From positions 434,001-498,000 of the forward strand of contig NZ_NISY01000002.1 in NCBI RefSeq assembly GCF_007595705.1: a stretch of DNA of 64,000 nucleotides. The letters are read 5' to 3'. The first letter of the stretch is position 1, and the number at the start of each line of letters is the position of its first letter. This DNA is from Streptomyces sp. SAJ15. GTDB lineage: Bacteria; Actinomycetota; Actinomycetes; Streptomycetales; Streptomycetaceae. Made by a program: the position numbers and the translations under genes. Below are positions 42,537 to 54,302 of this stretch, piece after piece. A model generated the notes under the pieces. It was given only the letters and a program-made list of their open reading frames with translations, had not been told where the DNA came from and ran no database searches.

Positions 42537-43199
42537 TCACCTTTCCGCGCCGCCGGCGCCGTTTCCGCCGGGGCCGGCGGGTCGGCCGGACGTGTGGTGG
42601 TCCGCCCGCCGTCCCGCGTCGGCCTCGGTGTGCGCCTCCGTGAGCGGCTCGACGCGGATGAGCCGCTGTTGGAACTCCACCGGCTGCGCGTCCGCCGCGA
42701 CGATCTCCGCCACCCGGCCGGCCACCGTCGCCTCCACCGGGCTCATCATCTTCATCACCTCGAGGATCCCGACCGACTGGCCGGGGCGCACCGTGTCGCC
42801 GACCGAGACGAACGGCGGGGCGCCGGGCTCGGGGGAGTGGTAGAAGGTGCCGACGGTGGGGGCGCAGATGTATGTCGCGGTGTCCTGGAGCGGGGCGTCC
42901 TCGGGGCCGACGGCGGGCCCCGCCGTGTCGACCGGGTCCGCCGCCGGCCGCGCCGCCGCGCCCGGGCCGTCCGCCGTGCCCCGGCCGTCCGCCGTACCGG
43001 GCCACTCCACCTCGACGGTGGTCTGGCCGTGCTGCAGCCGGATCCGCACCGGCTGCTGTCGGGAGGCCCGCACCAGCTCCGCGACGCTGTGGCACACCGC
43101 GTCCAGGGTGCCGTGGGCGAGCGATACCAACACGCCCGGCACATGGCCGTTCTCCGGATGCTCCGCTGCCATCGCCATCCGGTCGTCGTGGGTCGTCAC
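42537..43199 (-). CDS. accB: Acetyl-CoA carboxylase, biotin carboxyl carrier protein
   Basis: 220 residues. The C-terminal biotinyl domain begins [16 protein letters not shown] and has the biotinylation site EVMKMM with Lys150; an Ala/Pro/Gly linker (68-105) precedes it, and an N-terminal segment (about 15-67) contains a conserved-looking helix [15 protein letters not shown]. About 25 extra Gly/His/Ala-rich residues trail the domain. GTG 43199 overlaps the stop of the carboxyltransferase gene (GTGA), with GGAGG upstream. It carries CO2 as carboxybiotin between AccC and the carboxyltransferase. Confidence 0.95.
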   Translation of the reverse strand: MTTHDDRMAMAAEHPENGHVPGVLVSLAHGTLDAVCHSVAELVRASRQQPVRIRLQHGQTTVEVEWPGTADGRGTADGPGAAARPAADPVDTAGPAVGPEDAPLQDTATYICAPTVGTFYHSPEPGAPPFVSVGDTVRPGQSVGILEVMKMMSPVEATVAGRVAEIVAADAQPVEFQQRLIRVEPLTEAHTEADAGRRADHHTSGRPAGPGGNGAGGAER

Positions 43200-45250
43200 G
43201 ATGTGCCTCCGCTGGTGTGTGCGTGTGCGGCGACGCCGAAGCGGTGGAACCGGCCGCGGCGCGCGGTCAGGAGCCGGTCCGTGTCCCACGGCACCAGCTC
43301 GTCGAGGGCCGCCGACAGTGCCCGGCCCACCAGGGCGGCGGCCTCTGCGTGGTCGCGGTGGGCGCCGTCCGGCGGCTCCGGGACGACGCCGTCGACGACG
43401 CCGAGGCGCAGCAGTTCCTGCGCCTGGACCCGCAGCGCGGCGGCGGCGGTGGGCGCGGCCTGCGGGTCCTTCCACAGGATGGCCGCGCAGCCCTCGGGGC
43501 TGATCACCGAATAGACGCCGTTGGCGCTGACCAGCACCCGGTCGGCCACGGCCAGTGCCAGCGCGCCGCCGCTGCCGCCCTCGCCGATGAGGAGGGAGAC
43601 GATGGGCACCGGCAGCCGGGACATCAACCGCAGGTTCTCCGCGATGGCCACGGCCTGCCCGCGCCGCTCCGCGTCCTGCCCCGGATGGGCCCCGGGCGTG
43701 TCGATCAGCGTGACCAGCGGCAGCCGCAGCTTGGCGGCCATCCGCATCAGCCGGGCGGCCTTGCGGTAGCCGCCGGGGTTGGGCATGCCGAACTTGCGGC
43801 GCTGCCGCTCGGCCAGGTCCGGGCCGCCCTTGTGATGGCCGATCAGCATGACCGGACGGCCGGCCAGCCGCCCCGGCCCGCCGACGATGGAGGTGCAGTC
43901 CTCCGCGAGCCGGTCGCCGTGCAGTTCGTGGAAGTCGTCCAGCAGATGCCCGGCGTAGTCCAGCGTCGTGGGCCGGTCCGGGTGTCGGGCCAGCCGCACC
44001 GCCTGCCACGAGTCCAGCGCCGCCACCTCCTCCGGCGCCCGCACCACCACCACGCGTTCGGCGAGCCGCGCCTCAGCGCGGGGAATGACGTCCTTGAGGA
44101 CGAGCCGGGAGGCGGCCTCCCCTCGTACGCCGGTTTCGTCGGTCGAGTCGTTCCCGTCCGGCCTGCCGGTCTCGTCGGCCGTGCCGGCCCCGTCCGGTCT
44201 CCCGGTCTCGTCGTTCGCGCCGTCCCGTCCGCCGGGTGTGCCGCGTCCGGTATCCCGCCCCGTTCCGCTACCGCCGTCCAGGACGCGGTCGTCGGCAAGG
44301 TCATGGCCCGCCGTGCCGGCGGGGCGCGGCTCGGTCGCCCCGTCCGCCGGGCGGTCGTCGCGCCGGACACCCCGGTCGGCGACGTCGGCGACGTCCGCAA
44401 CGTCGGCGACCTCGCCGACCGGGGTGGCGTGCCGCGTCGCCGGGCCGCCGGTGCGCAGCAGTCGGGCGAGGGTGCCGCGGAGCGCGGAGCGGGGGACGAC
44501 GTCGTCGACCATGCCGTGCTCCAGCAGGAACTCCGCGGTCTGGAAGCCCTCCGGCAGTCGTTCGCCGGTGGTCTGCTCGATGACGCGGGGCCCGGCGAAC
44601 CCCATCCGGGCGCCGGGCTCCGCGACGATGACATCGGCGAGCGTGGCGAAGGATGCGGCCACGCCCCCGTAGGTGGGGTCGGTGATCAGCGAGATCACCA
44701 GGATCCCCGCGTCGTCCAGCTCGGCCAGCGCCTGGGCGGTCTTGACCATCTGCATGAGGGAGAGCACGCCCTCCTGCATCCGGGCCCCGCCCGAGGCGGT
44801 GACGATCAGCAGCGGGATCCGCCGCCGCAGACTGGTGCGCGCCGCCTCGGTGATCAGGGCGCCGACCCCGCACCCCAGGCTGCCGCCCAGGAAGCGGAAG
44901 TCCATGACGGCGGCGACGACCGGCTGTTCCTCGATCCGGCCCACGGCGCACACCACCGCCTCCCGCAGCCCGGTCTGGAGCCGGGCGTCGTCGAGCCGCT
45001 CGGGGTACGGGCGGGTGTCGACGAAGCCCAGCGGGTCGTGCACCGGCTCCGCGCCGTCGACCGGCGACGCGGAGCCGGGGTCGAGCAGCTGTTCCAGCCG
45101 GGCGTGCGCGGTCAGCGGGCTGTGCCAACCGCAGTCGGGGCAGACGCGCAGGGTGCGGGCGAACCGCTTGCCGTACACGAGTGCCGCGCACTGCTCACAC
45201 CGGACCCAGTCGGGTGTTCCCTGCGCCGGCCGGTCGGCTGTCTCGACCAT
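43196..45250 (-). CDS. accD: Acetyl-CoA carboxylase carboxyltransferase, fused beta and alpha subunits
   Basis: 684 residues. N-terminal AccD part (1 to about 275) with a four-Cys zinc ribbon (Cys18, 21, 37, 40) and [10 protein letters not shown]; then a ~100-residue low-complexity linker with [12 protein letters not shown] and repeated DETGRPDG; then the AccA part (about 380-684) with [31 protein letters not shown] and [16 protein letters not shown]. It transfers CO2 from carboxybiotin to acetyl-CoA, giving malonyl-CoA for the PKS. It starts 15 bases after the TcmI-type cyclase stop. Confidence 0.95.
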   Translation of the reverse strand: MVETADRPAQGTPDWVRCEQCAALVYGKRFARTLRVCPDCGWHSPLTAHARLEQLLDPGSASPVDGAEPVHDPLGFVDTRPYPERLDDARLQTGLREAVVCAVGRIEEQPVVAAVMDFRFLGGSLGCGVGALITEAARTSLRRRIPLLIVTASGGARMQEGVLSLMQMVKTAQALAELDDAGILVISLITDPTYGGVAASFATLADVIVAEPGARMGFAGPRVIEQTTGERLPEGFQTAEFLLEHGMVDDVVPRSALRGTLARLLRTGGPATRHATPVGEVADVADVADVADRGVRRDDRPADGATEPRPAGTAGHDLADDRVLDGGSGTGRDTGRGTPGGRDGANDETGRPDGAGTADETGRPDGNDSTDETGVRGEAASRLVLKDVIPRAEARLAERVVVVRAPEEVAALDSWQAVRLARHPDRPTTLDYAGHLLDDFHELHGDRLAEDCTSIVGGPGRLAGRPVMLIGHHKGGPDLAERQRRKFGMPNPGGYRKAARLMRMAAKLRLPLVTLIDTPGAHPGQDAERRGQAVAIAENLRLMSRLPVPIVSLLIGEGGSGGALALAVADRVLVSANGVYSVISPEGCAAILWKDPQAAPTAAAALRVQAQELLRLGVVDGVVPEPPDGAHRDHAEAAALVGRALSAALDELVPWDTDRLLTARRGRFHRFGVAAHAHTSGGTS

Positions 45251-45265
45251 GGGTATCGCCCTCCC

Positions 45266-46374
<1,109 letters not shown>

Positions 46375-46375
<1 letters not shown>

Positions 46376-47646
46376 CACTTCTCCTCTTCCGGGCGGCGCA
46401 GTACGAGCGCCGCGTTGGAACCCATCAGCCCCCGGCTGAGCACCAGCGCCGTGCGCAGCTCGGCGCGGCGCGCGGTGCCGGTCACCACGTCCAGGTCGTG
46501 ACAGACGTCGGTGACGCGAGGCGTCGGCGGAACGGTCTGGTGCTCCATGGCGAGCACCGCCGCCACCACGTCCAGCGGGGGAGCGCCGCAGTAGGCGCGG
46601 CCGAAGCCGGCCTTGGGCGCGGTCACGGGGACCCGGGTCGCGTGCGGGCCCAGGGCGTCGGCCAGCGCCTCCGCCTCGGCCCGGTCCGCGACCGGCACCC
46701 CCAGCGCGTCGGCGAACACCACGTCGACGTCCCCGGGTGCGCACCGCGCGCGGTCCAGCGCGGTACGGATCGCATGGGCGAGCCCCTCCCGGGACTGCGC
46801 CCACTGGGAGGGGCCGGTGAAGGTCGCGCCGTGCCCGGCGATCACGCCCCACAGTGGAGCGCCGCGGCGGCGGGCCGTGGCCTCCTCCTCGACCACCAGC
46901 ATGGCGCCGCCCTCCGCGGGCACGAAGCCGCTGGCCTCGGCGGTGAACGGCAGATAGGCGCGGTCCGGTTCGACGGCCAGGCTCAGCTCCGGGTAGCCGA
47001 GCTGGCAGACGATGGAGTACGGCGCCAGCGGGGCCTCGGCGGCGCCGACCACCACGGCGTCGGCGCCGCGCCGGATCGACCGCCAGGAGTGCGCCAGGGC
47101 GTCCAGCCCGCCCGCCTCGTCGCTGGCCACCACCCCGCACGGCCCCTTGAAGCCGCCCCGGATGGAGATCTGGCCGGTGCTGGCCGCGTAGAACCAGGCG
47201 ATGGACTGGTACGGGCCGACGAACTTGGGCGCCTTGCCCCACAGCCGCTGGAGCTCCCGCTGGCCGAACTCGCCGCCGCCGGAGCCCGCCGCCGTCACCA
47301 CGCCCACCGCGAACGGCGAACCGTCCTCGGTGCGCAGCCGCGCGTCGGCCAGGGCCAGGTCGGCCGCGGCCATGGCGAAGTGCGAGAACCGGTCGGTCTG
47401 CACCAGGAACCGCTCCTCGACCGCCGCGGCCGGGTCGAAGGCTCGGACCTCGCCCGCCACCTTGAGCGGATAGTCCCCGCAGCCCTCGCGGGTGACCCGG
47501 TCCAGGACGTTGACGCCCTCCCGGCAGGCCTTCCAGAAGGCTTCGGCGCCGATGCCGTTGGGGGCGATCACACCGAGTCCGGTGATGACCGCCCGCCGCT
47601 CTCCGCCGGGGCCCCCGAACGGGGCCCGGCGCTCCCGGGCACTCAT
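46375..47646 (-). CDS. Ketosynthase beta / chain-length factor (WhiE ORFIV-like)
   Basis: 423 residues. Non-condensing partner of the KS-alpha: the active-site Cys is absent, as in all chain-length factors. The region usually reading EQAGGLDA reads [10 protein letters not shown] here (Glu177, codon GAG), so the conserved Gln of the family is a Glu. The catalytic His positions of a true ketosynthase are also missing. It sets chain length together with KS-alpha. ATG overlaps the KS-alpha stop (ATGA). Confidence 0.95.
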
Positions 47647-48917
47647 CGCGACCTCCCGTCGTCCGACCGGCCCAGCACCACCGCGGACTGGAAGCCGCCG
47701 AAGCCGCTGCCCACCGACAGCACCGTGCGCAGCGGTGCCTCGCGCGCGGTCCTCGGCACGTAGTCCAGGTCGCAGTCCGGGTCCCGCCGCTCGTAGTTGG
47801 CGGTCGGCGGGATCACCCCGTGGGCCAGCGCCAGGGTGCAGGCCACGACCTCTATCGCGCCTATCGCCCCCAACGAGTGCCCGACCATCGACTTGATCGA
47901 GCTCATCGGGGTCCGGTAGGCGTGCTCACCCAGCGAGCGCTTGACCGCCGCGGTCTCGTGTCGGTCGTTCTGCTGGGTGCCGGAGCCGTGCGCGTTGACG
48001 TAGTCGATGTCGGTGCCGTCGACGCGGGCGTGCTCCAGGGCGGTGTCGATCGCCTTGGACATCTCCAGCCCCTCCCGGGTCAGCCCGGTCATGTGGTACG
48101 CGTTGCCGAAGGTGGCGAAGCCCTTCAGATCGCAGTACGACCGGGCGCCGCGGCGCCGGGCGTGCTCCCGCTCCTCCAGGACCAGCACCGCGGCCCCCTC
48201 GCCCAGCACGAAGCCGTCCCGCCCGGCGTCGAACGGCCGGGAGGCGTGCTCCGGGTCGTCGTTGTTGGCCGAGGTCGCCTTGATCGCGTCGAAGCAGGCC
48301 ACGGTGATGGGCGAGATGGGCGAGTCCGAGGCACCCGCCACGTACACGTCCGCCGCGCCCTCCTCGATGGCGTGCACGGCGTACCCGATCGCGTCCAGCC
48401 CCGAGGTGCAGCCGGTGGAGACCGTCTGCACCGGGCCGCGCGCGCCGAACCGCTCCGCCACCCCCGAGGCCAGCGCGCTCGGCGCGAACGCGCGGTGCAG
48501 GAACGGGCCGGCCCGCCGGTGGTCCACGTCCCATCGCGCGCCCTTGTCGCTGACCTCGGCGTAGTCGTGCTCCAGACGGGTGGTGCCGCCCACCGCGGTG
48601 CCCAACGACACCCCGACCCGCCAGGGGTCCTCGGCGCCCATGTCCAGTCCCGCGTCGCGCACCGCCTCGTCGGCGGCCACCAGGGCGAACTGCACATACC
48701 GGTCGGAGCGTGCCGTCTCGTCCGGGGTGAGGCCGCAGGCCGCCGCGTCGAAGTCGCACTCGGCGGCGATCCGGGAGCGGAACCCCCCGGGGTCGAAGAG
48801 CGTGATGCCGCGGGTGGCCGTGCGGCCCGCGGTGAGCAGGTCCCAGAAGGCGGGCACGCCCACGCCTCCCGGGGCGACGACACCGACGCCGGTGACCGTC
48901 ACATGCCGGGTGGTCAT
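47643..48917 (-). CDS. Ketosynthase alpha of the type II PKS (WhiE ORFIII-like)
   Basis: 424 residues. Condensing enzyme with nucleophile Cys170 in [13 protein letters not shown], catalytic His in [11 protein letters not shown] and in [15 protein letters not shown]. It extends the chain with malonyl units on the ACP. ATG 48917 overlaps the cupin stop (ATGA); longer starts add nothing conserved. Gene order, neighbouring SchA/CurD and cupin proteins mark a spore-pigment rather than antibiotic PKS. Confidence 0.96.
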   Translation of the reverse strand: MTTRHVTVTGVGVVAPGGVGVPAFWDLLTAGRTATRGITLFDPGGFRSRIAAECDFDAAACGLTPDETARSDRYVQFALVAADEAVRDAGLDMGAEDPWRVGVSLGTAVGGTTRLEHDYAEVSDKGARWDVDHRRAGPFLHRAFAPSALASGVAERFGARGPVQTVSTGCTSGLDAIGYAVHAIEEGAADVYVAGASDSPISPITVACFDAIKATSANNDDPEHASRPFDAGRDGFVLGEGAAVLVLEEREHARRRGARSYCDLKGFATFGNAYHMTGLTREGLEMSKAIDTALEHARVDGTDIDYVNAHGSGTQQNDRHETAAVKRSLGEHAYRTPMSSIKSMVGHSLGAIGAIEVVACTLALAHGVIPPTANYERRDPDCDLDYVPRTAREAPLRTVLSVGSGFGGFQSAVVLGRSDDGRSR

Positions 48918-49411
48918 GACACTACCTGTGCCGTTTCGGAGTCCGTCGTGCCGGTGCAGCACGGGGTGGCGGGCGCGTCCTCGGCATGGTGCTGCCGCTG
49001 CGCGGAGGCCGCCGCGCCCGTCTCGGCGGTCTCCTCGGTGTCGACGTGCCCGATCTCCGGGCGCGGCGCCAGCGGCCCGAGGTGGAAGACCATCCGGGCC
49101 TCGACGGAGCCCACGTTGCGGAACCGGTGCCGCATGAAGGTGGGGATCATCAGACCCTGGTCGGCCTGTAGCCGGTGCGTCTTCCCGTCCAGGTCCACTT
49201 CCAGGTCGCCGCAGACGACGTACACGAACTCCTCGGAGTACGGGTGGTAGTGCTCGCCGATGACCTCTCCCGGCGCCATGATGGCCAGCCCCATGAAGCC
49301 ACTGGTGGCTCCCACCGCGGTGGGGGTGAGCATGGCGCGCAGATCTCCGCCGCGGCGGCGGTTGTGGGGGACCTCGTCGAGGCTGACGATGCGGGGGGAC
49401 TGACTGGTCAT
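48914..49411 (-). CDS. Cupin-domain protein (WhiE ORFII-like)
   Basis: 165 residues. Cupin motif 1 is [20 protein letters not shown] (metal-binding His, His, Glu) and motif 2 ends [13 protein letters not shown] (His). After the barrel there is a ~40-residue Ala/Thr/Glu-rich tail containing two adjacent Cys. Homologues accompany spore-pigment PKS genes; the exact step is not known. The stop overlaps the KS-alpha start. It starts 158 bases after the SchA/CurD stop. Confidence 0.93.
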   Translation of the reverse strand: MTSQSPRIVSLDEVPHNRRRGGDLRAMLTPTAVGATSGFMGLAIMAPGEVIGEHYHPYSEEFVYVVCGDLEVDLDGKTHRLQADQGLMIPTFMRHRFRNVGSVEARMVFHLGPLAPRPEIGHVDTEETAETGAAASAQRQHHAEDAPATPCCTGTTDSETAQVVS

Positions 49412-49569
49412 GAGGGTTACCTTTCAGAAAACTTCCAGATCACGATCACGGCGCCCGGAGGGCCGGAGGCGGCGACCGGACGCGGTGACGGTGGGACGAG
49501 AGCGGACGCGGAGACGGCGGGACGGTGACGGCGGACGGGCCGGGGAGACGGTCCGTCCCGAACGGCCCG

Positions 49570-50766
49570 TCAGTAGTCCGCCGCGTGACGGTCGGTGACC
49601 GGGGTCATGGCGCACTCGGCCAGGAACCGCGGCAGCGCGGCCTCCTCGGCCAGGTCGGCGGCGGAGTGCTCCACCAGCCGGCCCAGCACGCTCGGGGCGC
49701 GGTCGCCGCAGATGCCCAGCGCCGCCCGCGCGTTCCGCTCCAGCGGACCGCGGACGTCGATGAGCCGCATGACGATGTCCTCGCGGTGGAAGATCGTCGA
49801 CTCCACCACCGGGTTGGCCGGGTCCTGCGCCGCCAGCTCGTCCTCGCGCGCCAGCAGCTGGGCCACCGCGCTGCCGCAGCCGGGCTTGACCGGGTAGAGC
49901 AGGGCGTGCCGCTCGGCCTCGGAGGGCAGCGCGGTCCCCGCGGCCCGGTGGTGCACGGCGGGCAGCGCGGCGCGCATGAAGAACTCGCGGGCCGACTCCG
50001 GGTCGTCCAGGTCCCGGTCCACCTCCAGGTGCGGGTTGATGGCCTCCTCGACCGCCCGCACCTCGGGCTGCCGCGCCACGTGCCGCAGCGCGGCCACCAG
50101 GTCGCCCTGCACCTCCACCGCCCGGACCACCCGGTTGCCCCGCATGAACAGCGAGGTCCGGCAGAGCCGGGTGGTGCTGTCCACCCGCGCCTCGGGCGAC
50201 TGGTAGTTGGCCAGCAGCCGGGCCACGTCGCGCTCGCTGCCGGGCCGCACCGTGAACGTCAGCGCGTGCCGCACCACCCCGTCGCCGATCCGCGGTTCGG
50301 TCTGCAGCCGGCCCCGCGGCGCGACCGGGGAGGTCGGCATCTCACGCATGATGCTGAACCGCAGCGAGCGGGTGTCGTTGACGCAGCCGTGCATCGGCTT
50401 GACCATCTCCCGGTGCGCCGCGCTGTCCACCCAGGCCAGGAACGGTGCCGCGCTCTCCCACTCGCTGGTGATCAGCCACTGCGCCGGGTTCTCGATCGAC
50501 TGGCACAGCTGGTCGCTGACATGGCCCGGCACCGCGGCCACCTTGTGGCACATCTCGTCGTACGCGTCCAGGAAGCGCTGCTGCGCGCCGTCCCGGACCT
50601 CCAGCAGCAACACCACGCGCAACCGCGAGTCGAGTGGCGCCGACTCCGTGACCTGCTGTCTGACCTGGTGCGCCGTCTGCTGCATCGACTCCTCTATCGA
50701 CTGCGTGCTCGGCCGGGCGGCCCGCGCCGAACGCGCGGTCTGCGGAGTCTCGGACAAGGTGCTCAT
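49570..50766 (-). CDS. SchA/CurD-domain protein (WhiE ORFI-like)
   Basis: 398 residues. N-terminal antibiotic-biosynthesis-monooxygenase-like domain (LRVVLLLEVRDGAQQRFLDAYDEMCHKVAAVPGHVSDQLCQSIENPAQWLITSEWES, about 48-140), then the SchA/CurD region with two further ferredoxin-like repeats (VVRHALTFTVRPGSERDVARLLANYQ, ERHALLYPVKPGCGSAVAQLLARED). It is specific to spore-pigment clusters; the role is unknown but such folds act in quinone formation. First gene of the operon and divergent from the FAD hydroxylase; the 5' end has GGAGA-type ribosome sequence. Confidence 0.92.
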   Translation of the reverse strand: MSTLSETPQTARSARAARPSTQSIEESMQQTAHQVRQQVTESAPLDSRLRVVLLLEVRDGAQQRFLDAYDEMCHKVAAVPGHVSDQLCQSIENPAQWLITSEWESAAPFLAWVDSAAHREMVKPMHGCVNDTRSLRFSIMREMPTSPVAPRGRLQTEPRIGDGVVRHALTFTVRPGSERDVARLLANYQSPEARVDSTTRLCRTSLFMRGNRVVRAVEVQGDLVAALRHVARQPEVRAVEEAINPHLEVDRDLDDPESAREFFMRAALPAVHHRAAGTALPSEAERHALLYPVKPGCGSAVAQLLAREDELAAQDPANPVVESTIFHREDIVMRLIDVRGPLERNARAALGICGDRAPSVLGRLVEHSAADLAEEAALPRFLAECAMTPVTDRHAADY

Positions 50767-50910
50767 ATTTCACATCTCCTTACGAAGGGCGCATGCCCGC
50801 TCACTTGATCGTGAAGCGCTCCCACGGATGGCGCGAGATGTGTGAGCCATATGTGGGAAGGGGCCGGTCAGACGCCTGATCCGTTCGGAAACGCCGGGCA
50901 TAGCAGCAAG

Positions 50911-52545
50911 ATGAATCGTCATGACGACGCCGACGTCCGCGTGCCGGTCCTCATCGTGGGCGGCTCCCTGGTGGGGCTGTCCGCGTCGCTGTTCCTGGGC
51001 CGCCTGGGCATCCGGCATGTACTGGTCGAGAAGCACGCGAGCACCTCGCACCACCCGCGAGGCCGCGGCAACAACATCCGCACGATGGAGCTGTACCGCA
51101 CGGCCGGCGCCGAACAGGCCATCCGCGAGGCCGCCTCGGTGCTGGCCGACAACCACGGCATCCTCCAGGCCGAGACCCTGACCGGGGTCAACCAGGAGTG
51201 GCTGTTCCGGGAGATCGATCCCGGCGGCCGGCAGGGCCGGATCAGCCCCGCCTCCTGGTGCCTGTGCAGCCAGAACGACCTGGAGCCGGTGCTGGTACGG
51301 GTCGCGAAGGACCTCGGCGGGCAGCTGCTCTTCAACACCGAGCTACGCGAGTTCGAACAGGACGAGCGCGGGGTGACGGGCTACCTCTGCGACCGGACCA
51401 CCGGGCAGTGCCGCACCGTACGGGCCGACTACCTGATCGCCGCCGACGGGCCGCGCAGCCCGGTGCGCGAGCGGCTGGGCATCGGACAGACCGGGCGCGG
51501 CGAGCTGTTCCACAACGTGAGCATCACCTTCCGCGCCAAGCGGCTCGCCGACGCGGTCGGCGACCGCCGGTTCATCGCCTGCTACCTGACCAACCCCAAG
51601 GCCGACGGCGCCCTGCTGCCCGTGGACAACCGCGAACAGTGGGTCTTCCACGCCCCCTGGCACCCCGAGCGGGGCGAGACGCTCGACGACTTCACCGACG
51701 ACCGGTGCGTGGACCACATCCGCACCGCCACCGGCGTCCGGGACATGGACGTCGAGATCACCGGAAAGGCGCCCTGGCACGCCGCCGAACGGGTGGCCGA
51801 GCGCTACTCGCACGGGCGGGTCTTCCTCGCCGGGGACTCCGCCCACGAGATGTCGCCCACCGGCGCCTTCGGGTCCAACACCGGTATCCAGGACGCCCAC
51901 AACCTCGCCTGGAAGCTGGCCGCGGTCCTCGGCGGCTGGGCCGGGCCCGGGCTGCTGGAGACCTACGGCACGGAGCGGCAACCGGTCGCCCAGGCCACCA
52001 GCGCCCGCGCGGCGGCCCGCTCCGCCGAGCACAAGCACCCCGGCTACGAGGCGCCGCCCACCACCGGGCGGCAGAGCGACGTGCTGGCCGTGGCCCTCGG
52101 CTACCGCTACCTCAACGGGGCGGTCCTCGGCGCCGACCCGGCCCTGCCGCCGGTGCCCGAGCGCTTCGAGATCAACGGGGCCCCGGGCAGCCGCGCCCCG
52201 CACATGTGGCTGCACCGCGGCGGGGTCCGGCTCTCCACGCTCGACCTGTACGAGCGCGCCTGCGTGCTGCTCACCGGCCGCGGCGGCGGCGCCTGGCACA
52301 CGGCGGCCCAGACCGTGGGCAAGCGCCTGGCCATGCCGTTGGAGAGCTACCGCATCGGTCCCGATCCCGACAACGAACTCGCCCCCGAGGACGGCGCCGA
52401 CTGGGCGACCACCCACGGCACCGGCGAGGACGGCGCGGTCCTGGTCCGCCCCGACGGCTTCGTCGCCTGGCGCTCGGACGGCCCCGTGCCGGACCCGGAG
52501 GGGGCGCTGACGGAGGTGTTGTCCTCCGTCCTGTGCCGGGCCTGA
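50911..52545 (+). CDS. FAD-dependent aromatic hydroxylase (WhiE ORFVIII-like)
   Basis: 544 residues. Class A flavoprotein monooxygenase: ADP-binding VLIVGGSLVGLSASLFLGR near the N-terminus, the DG motif YLIAADGPRSPVRERLGI, the GD motif GRVFLAGDSAHEMSPTGAFGSNTGIQDAHNLAWKLA, and a C-terminal thioredoxin-like domain. It hydroxylates the aromatic polyketide with NAD(P)H and O2. ATG 50911 precedes the fold most closely; in-frame starts at 50842 (GTG) and 50851 (ATG) are possible, and no start has a strong ribosome site. Divergent from the PKS operon, as in whiE. Confidence 0.92.
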   Translation: MNRHDDADVRVPVLIVGGSLVGLSASLFLGRLGIRHVLVEKHASTSHHPRGRGNNIRTMELYRTAGAEQAIREAASVLADNHGILQAETLTGVNQEWLFREIDPGGRQGRISPASWCLCSQNDLEPVLVRVAKDLGGQLLFNTELREFEQDERGVTGYLCDRTTGQCRTVRADYLIAADGPRSPVRERLGIGQTGRGELFHNVSITFRAKRLADAVGDRRFIACYLTNPKADGALLPVDNREQWVFHAPWHPERGETLDDFTDDRCVDHIRTATGVRDMDVEITGKAPWHAAERVAERYSHGRVFLAGDSAHEMSPTGAFGSNTGIQDAHNLAWKLAAVLGGWAGPGLLETYGTERQPVAQATSARAAARSAEHKHPGYEAPPTTGRQSDVLAVALGYRYLNGAVLGADPALPPVPERFEINGAPGSRAPHMWLHRGGVRLSTLDLYERACVLLTGRGGGAWHTAAQTVGKRLAMPLESYRIGPDPDNELAPEDGADWATTHGTGEDGAVLVRPDGFVAWRSDGPVPDPEGALTEVLSSVLCRA

Positions 52546-52616
52546 CCCCCCCCTCGCGGTCCCCGCCCGCCCGTCCGCCCACCCCCGGCCGGCCTGGCCC
52601 GCGGCCGGGCCCGGGC

Positions 52617-52671
52617 GGGGGAGGCCCCGTCACCCACGGACCCCGGCCGGTCCGCGGCCGGGGCCTCCCCC
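52617..52671. terminator. Terminator region with two alternative hairpins
   Basis: A 13-bp stem (52617-52629 with 52659-52671, left arm GGGGGAGGCCCCG) encloses and competes with an inner 9-bp stem (52641-52649 with 52655-52663). It lies between the convergent hydroxylase and DedA genes. Confidence 0.75.
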
Positions 52672-52686
52672 GCGCGACGGGCGACC

Positions 52687-53340
52687 TCAGCCCGCCGCCT
52701 CGCCGTCCGCGCGGCGCAGCCGCCGCCAGAGCGCCGGGGCGGCGGCCACCAGGAGGGTCAGCACCACGGCGGCGAGGACGCCCTCCCAGGGCTTGGCGAA
52801 CAGGGCGCCGCCGAGCAGCCCGATGAGCTGGTACGTGGCGGCCCAGGCCAGCGCGGCCGGCCCGGCGCCATGGGCGAACCGACGGGTGGGCATGCCGGCG
52901 AGCAGGCAGGCCAGCATCACCGGAACCCGGCCGCCGGGGATCAGCCGGGACAGCACCAGCACCGTCACCCCGTGCTCGGCCAGCCGGTCCTGGGCCTGGG
53001 TCAGCCGCTCCGGGGCGGCTCGGTCGGTGAGACGGCTCAGCCAGCGCGACCCGTTGCGGGAGCGCACCCCGCGCCCGCCGAGCCAGTACAGCGTCAGATC
53101 ACCGAGGAAGGCCGCGCCCGAGGCCACCCCGAAGACGACGACGAGGGAGAACGGCGCGACCTGCTGGTGCAGGGCGACGACCGCGGCCGAACTGACGATC
53201 ACGCCCGTCGGCACCACCGGCACCAGGGCGCCGAAGTAGACCAGCAGAAACAGCGACGGATAGCCCACCGCCTGCTGGGTCGACTCCGAGGGCACCCCCC
53301 GGGCCAGCTCGCCGAGCTCGCCCAGCACGGCGCCGATCAC
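52687..53340 (-). CDS. DedA-family membrane protein
   Basis: 217 residues. The DedA/SNARE-associated core is visible: FGALVPVVPTGVIVSSAAVVA, then ASGAAFLGDLTLYWLGGRGVRS and LSRLIPGGRVPVMLACLLAGMPTRRFA (the arginine-containing signature), with about five hydrophobic segments. Relatives flip or transport lipids and undecaprenyl phosphate. GTG 53340 overlaps the stop of the metallo-hydrolase gene (GTGA). Longer frames in the same phase are inside that gene. Confidence 0.9.
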   Translation of the reverse strand: MIGAVLGELGELARGVPSESTQQAVGYPSLFLLVYFGALVPVVPTGVIVSSAAVVALHQQVAPFSLVVVFGVASGAAFLGDLTLYWLGGRGVRSRNGSRWLSRLTDRAAPERLTQAQDRLAEHGVTVLVLSRLIPGGRVPVMLACLLAGMPTRRFAHGAGPAALAWAATYQLIGLLGGALFAKPWEGVLAAVVLTLLVAAAPALWRRLRRADGEAAG

Positions 53341-54119
53341 CGCGCGGGCTCCAGCCGTACGCTCTCCCCGTGCCGCAGCAGGTGCACGGCCGCCGCCGGC
53401 GCCACCCGCCCCGCGTGGCGTACGAAGTCGTCGCCCGGCGCGTGGAACTCGTGCGGCCGCACCGCGTCCATGCCGATGGGCCAGTAGGTGCCGTAGTGCA
53501 CCGGGACCGCGCTGCGCGCGCCCAGCCGGGCCAGCGCCTGCGCCGCCCGCCCCGCGTCCAGGTGGCCGTGGCCCAGGAACGGGCCCCAGCCGCCGACCGG
53601 CAGCAGCGCCACGTCGCACGGCCCCACCGCCTCCGCCATCCGGTCGAAGAGCCCGGTGTCGCCCGCGAAGTACGTGGCCGCCTCGCCGCGCACCACATAG
53701 CCCAACGCCGGAGACCGGTGCGGCCCGTACGGCAGCCGGCGCCCGTCGTGCGCGGCGGGCACCGCCCGTATCCGCACCTCGCCGACGACCACCTCGTCAC
53801 CCGGCAGCACCTCGGTGACCCGCAGCCCGCGCTCGACCGCCAACCGCCGCAGCCGCGGCACCGCCCGCCCCGTGCCCCACGGCACCAGCAGTCGGGTGCC
53901 CGGCGCCAGCCGCGCCAGCGAGCCCAGATGGAGATGGTCGGCGTGCAGATGGGAGACCAGGGCGACGTCCGCGCGCGCGGCCTCGGGCGGCGGCAGCGGC
54001 CCCCGGCGCCGCCGCAGATGCGCCAGCCGTGCCACGAAGAGCGGGTCGGTCAGCACCCGCACCCCGGAGTCCCGCACCGTCGCGGTGGCGTGACCCCACC
54101 AGGTGACCTCCACCGACAC
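53337..54119 (-). CDS. Metallo-beta-lactamase-fold hydrolase (UlaG/RomA-like)
   Basis: 260 residues. The metal motif HxHxDH is SHLHADHLHLGS (about 56-67), and GDTG (Asp bridging metals), GGWGPFLGHGHLD and HYGTYWPIG are the further family blocks, matching the L-ascorbate-6-P lactonase/NAPE-PLD-like branch. GTG 54119 has GGAGG 6 bases upstream; a TTG at 54125 would sit on the ribosome site itself. Translationally coupled to dedA, so the two may act on one lipid pathway. Confidence 0.9.
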   Translation of the reverse strand: MSVEVTWWGHATATVRDSGVRVLTDPLFVARLAHLRRRRGPLPPPEAARADVALVSHLHADHLHLGSLARLAPGTRLLVPWGTGRAVPRLRRLAVERGLRVTEVLPGDEVVVGEVRIRAVPAAHDGRRLPYGPHRSPALGYVVRGEAATYFAGDTGLFDRMAEAVGPCDVALLPVGGWGPFLGHGHLDAGRAAQALARLGARSAVPVHYGTYWPIGMDAVRPHEFHAPGDDFVRHAGRVAPAAAVHLLRHGESVRLEPAR

Positions 54120-54302
54120 CCGCAACCTCCCGCACCGCTCGGCGACCGGGCCCGCACCGCTCGTCCCCTGCCCGAGCGTAGTTCAGCGTCTCCCCGGAGG
54201 CGGTGAAAACCGTTGGCCCCCGCTCGATGATCGCGGCCACACTCCAGGGGCACCCGCTGTGACAGGCTGGGAGAGGAGTCCGCGTGTGAGGTGAGGTAAG
54301 GC

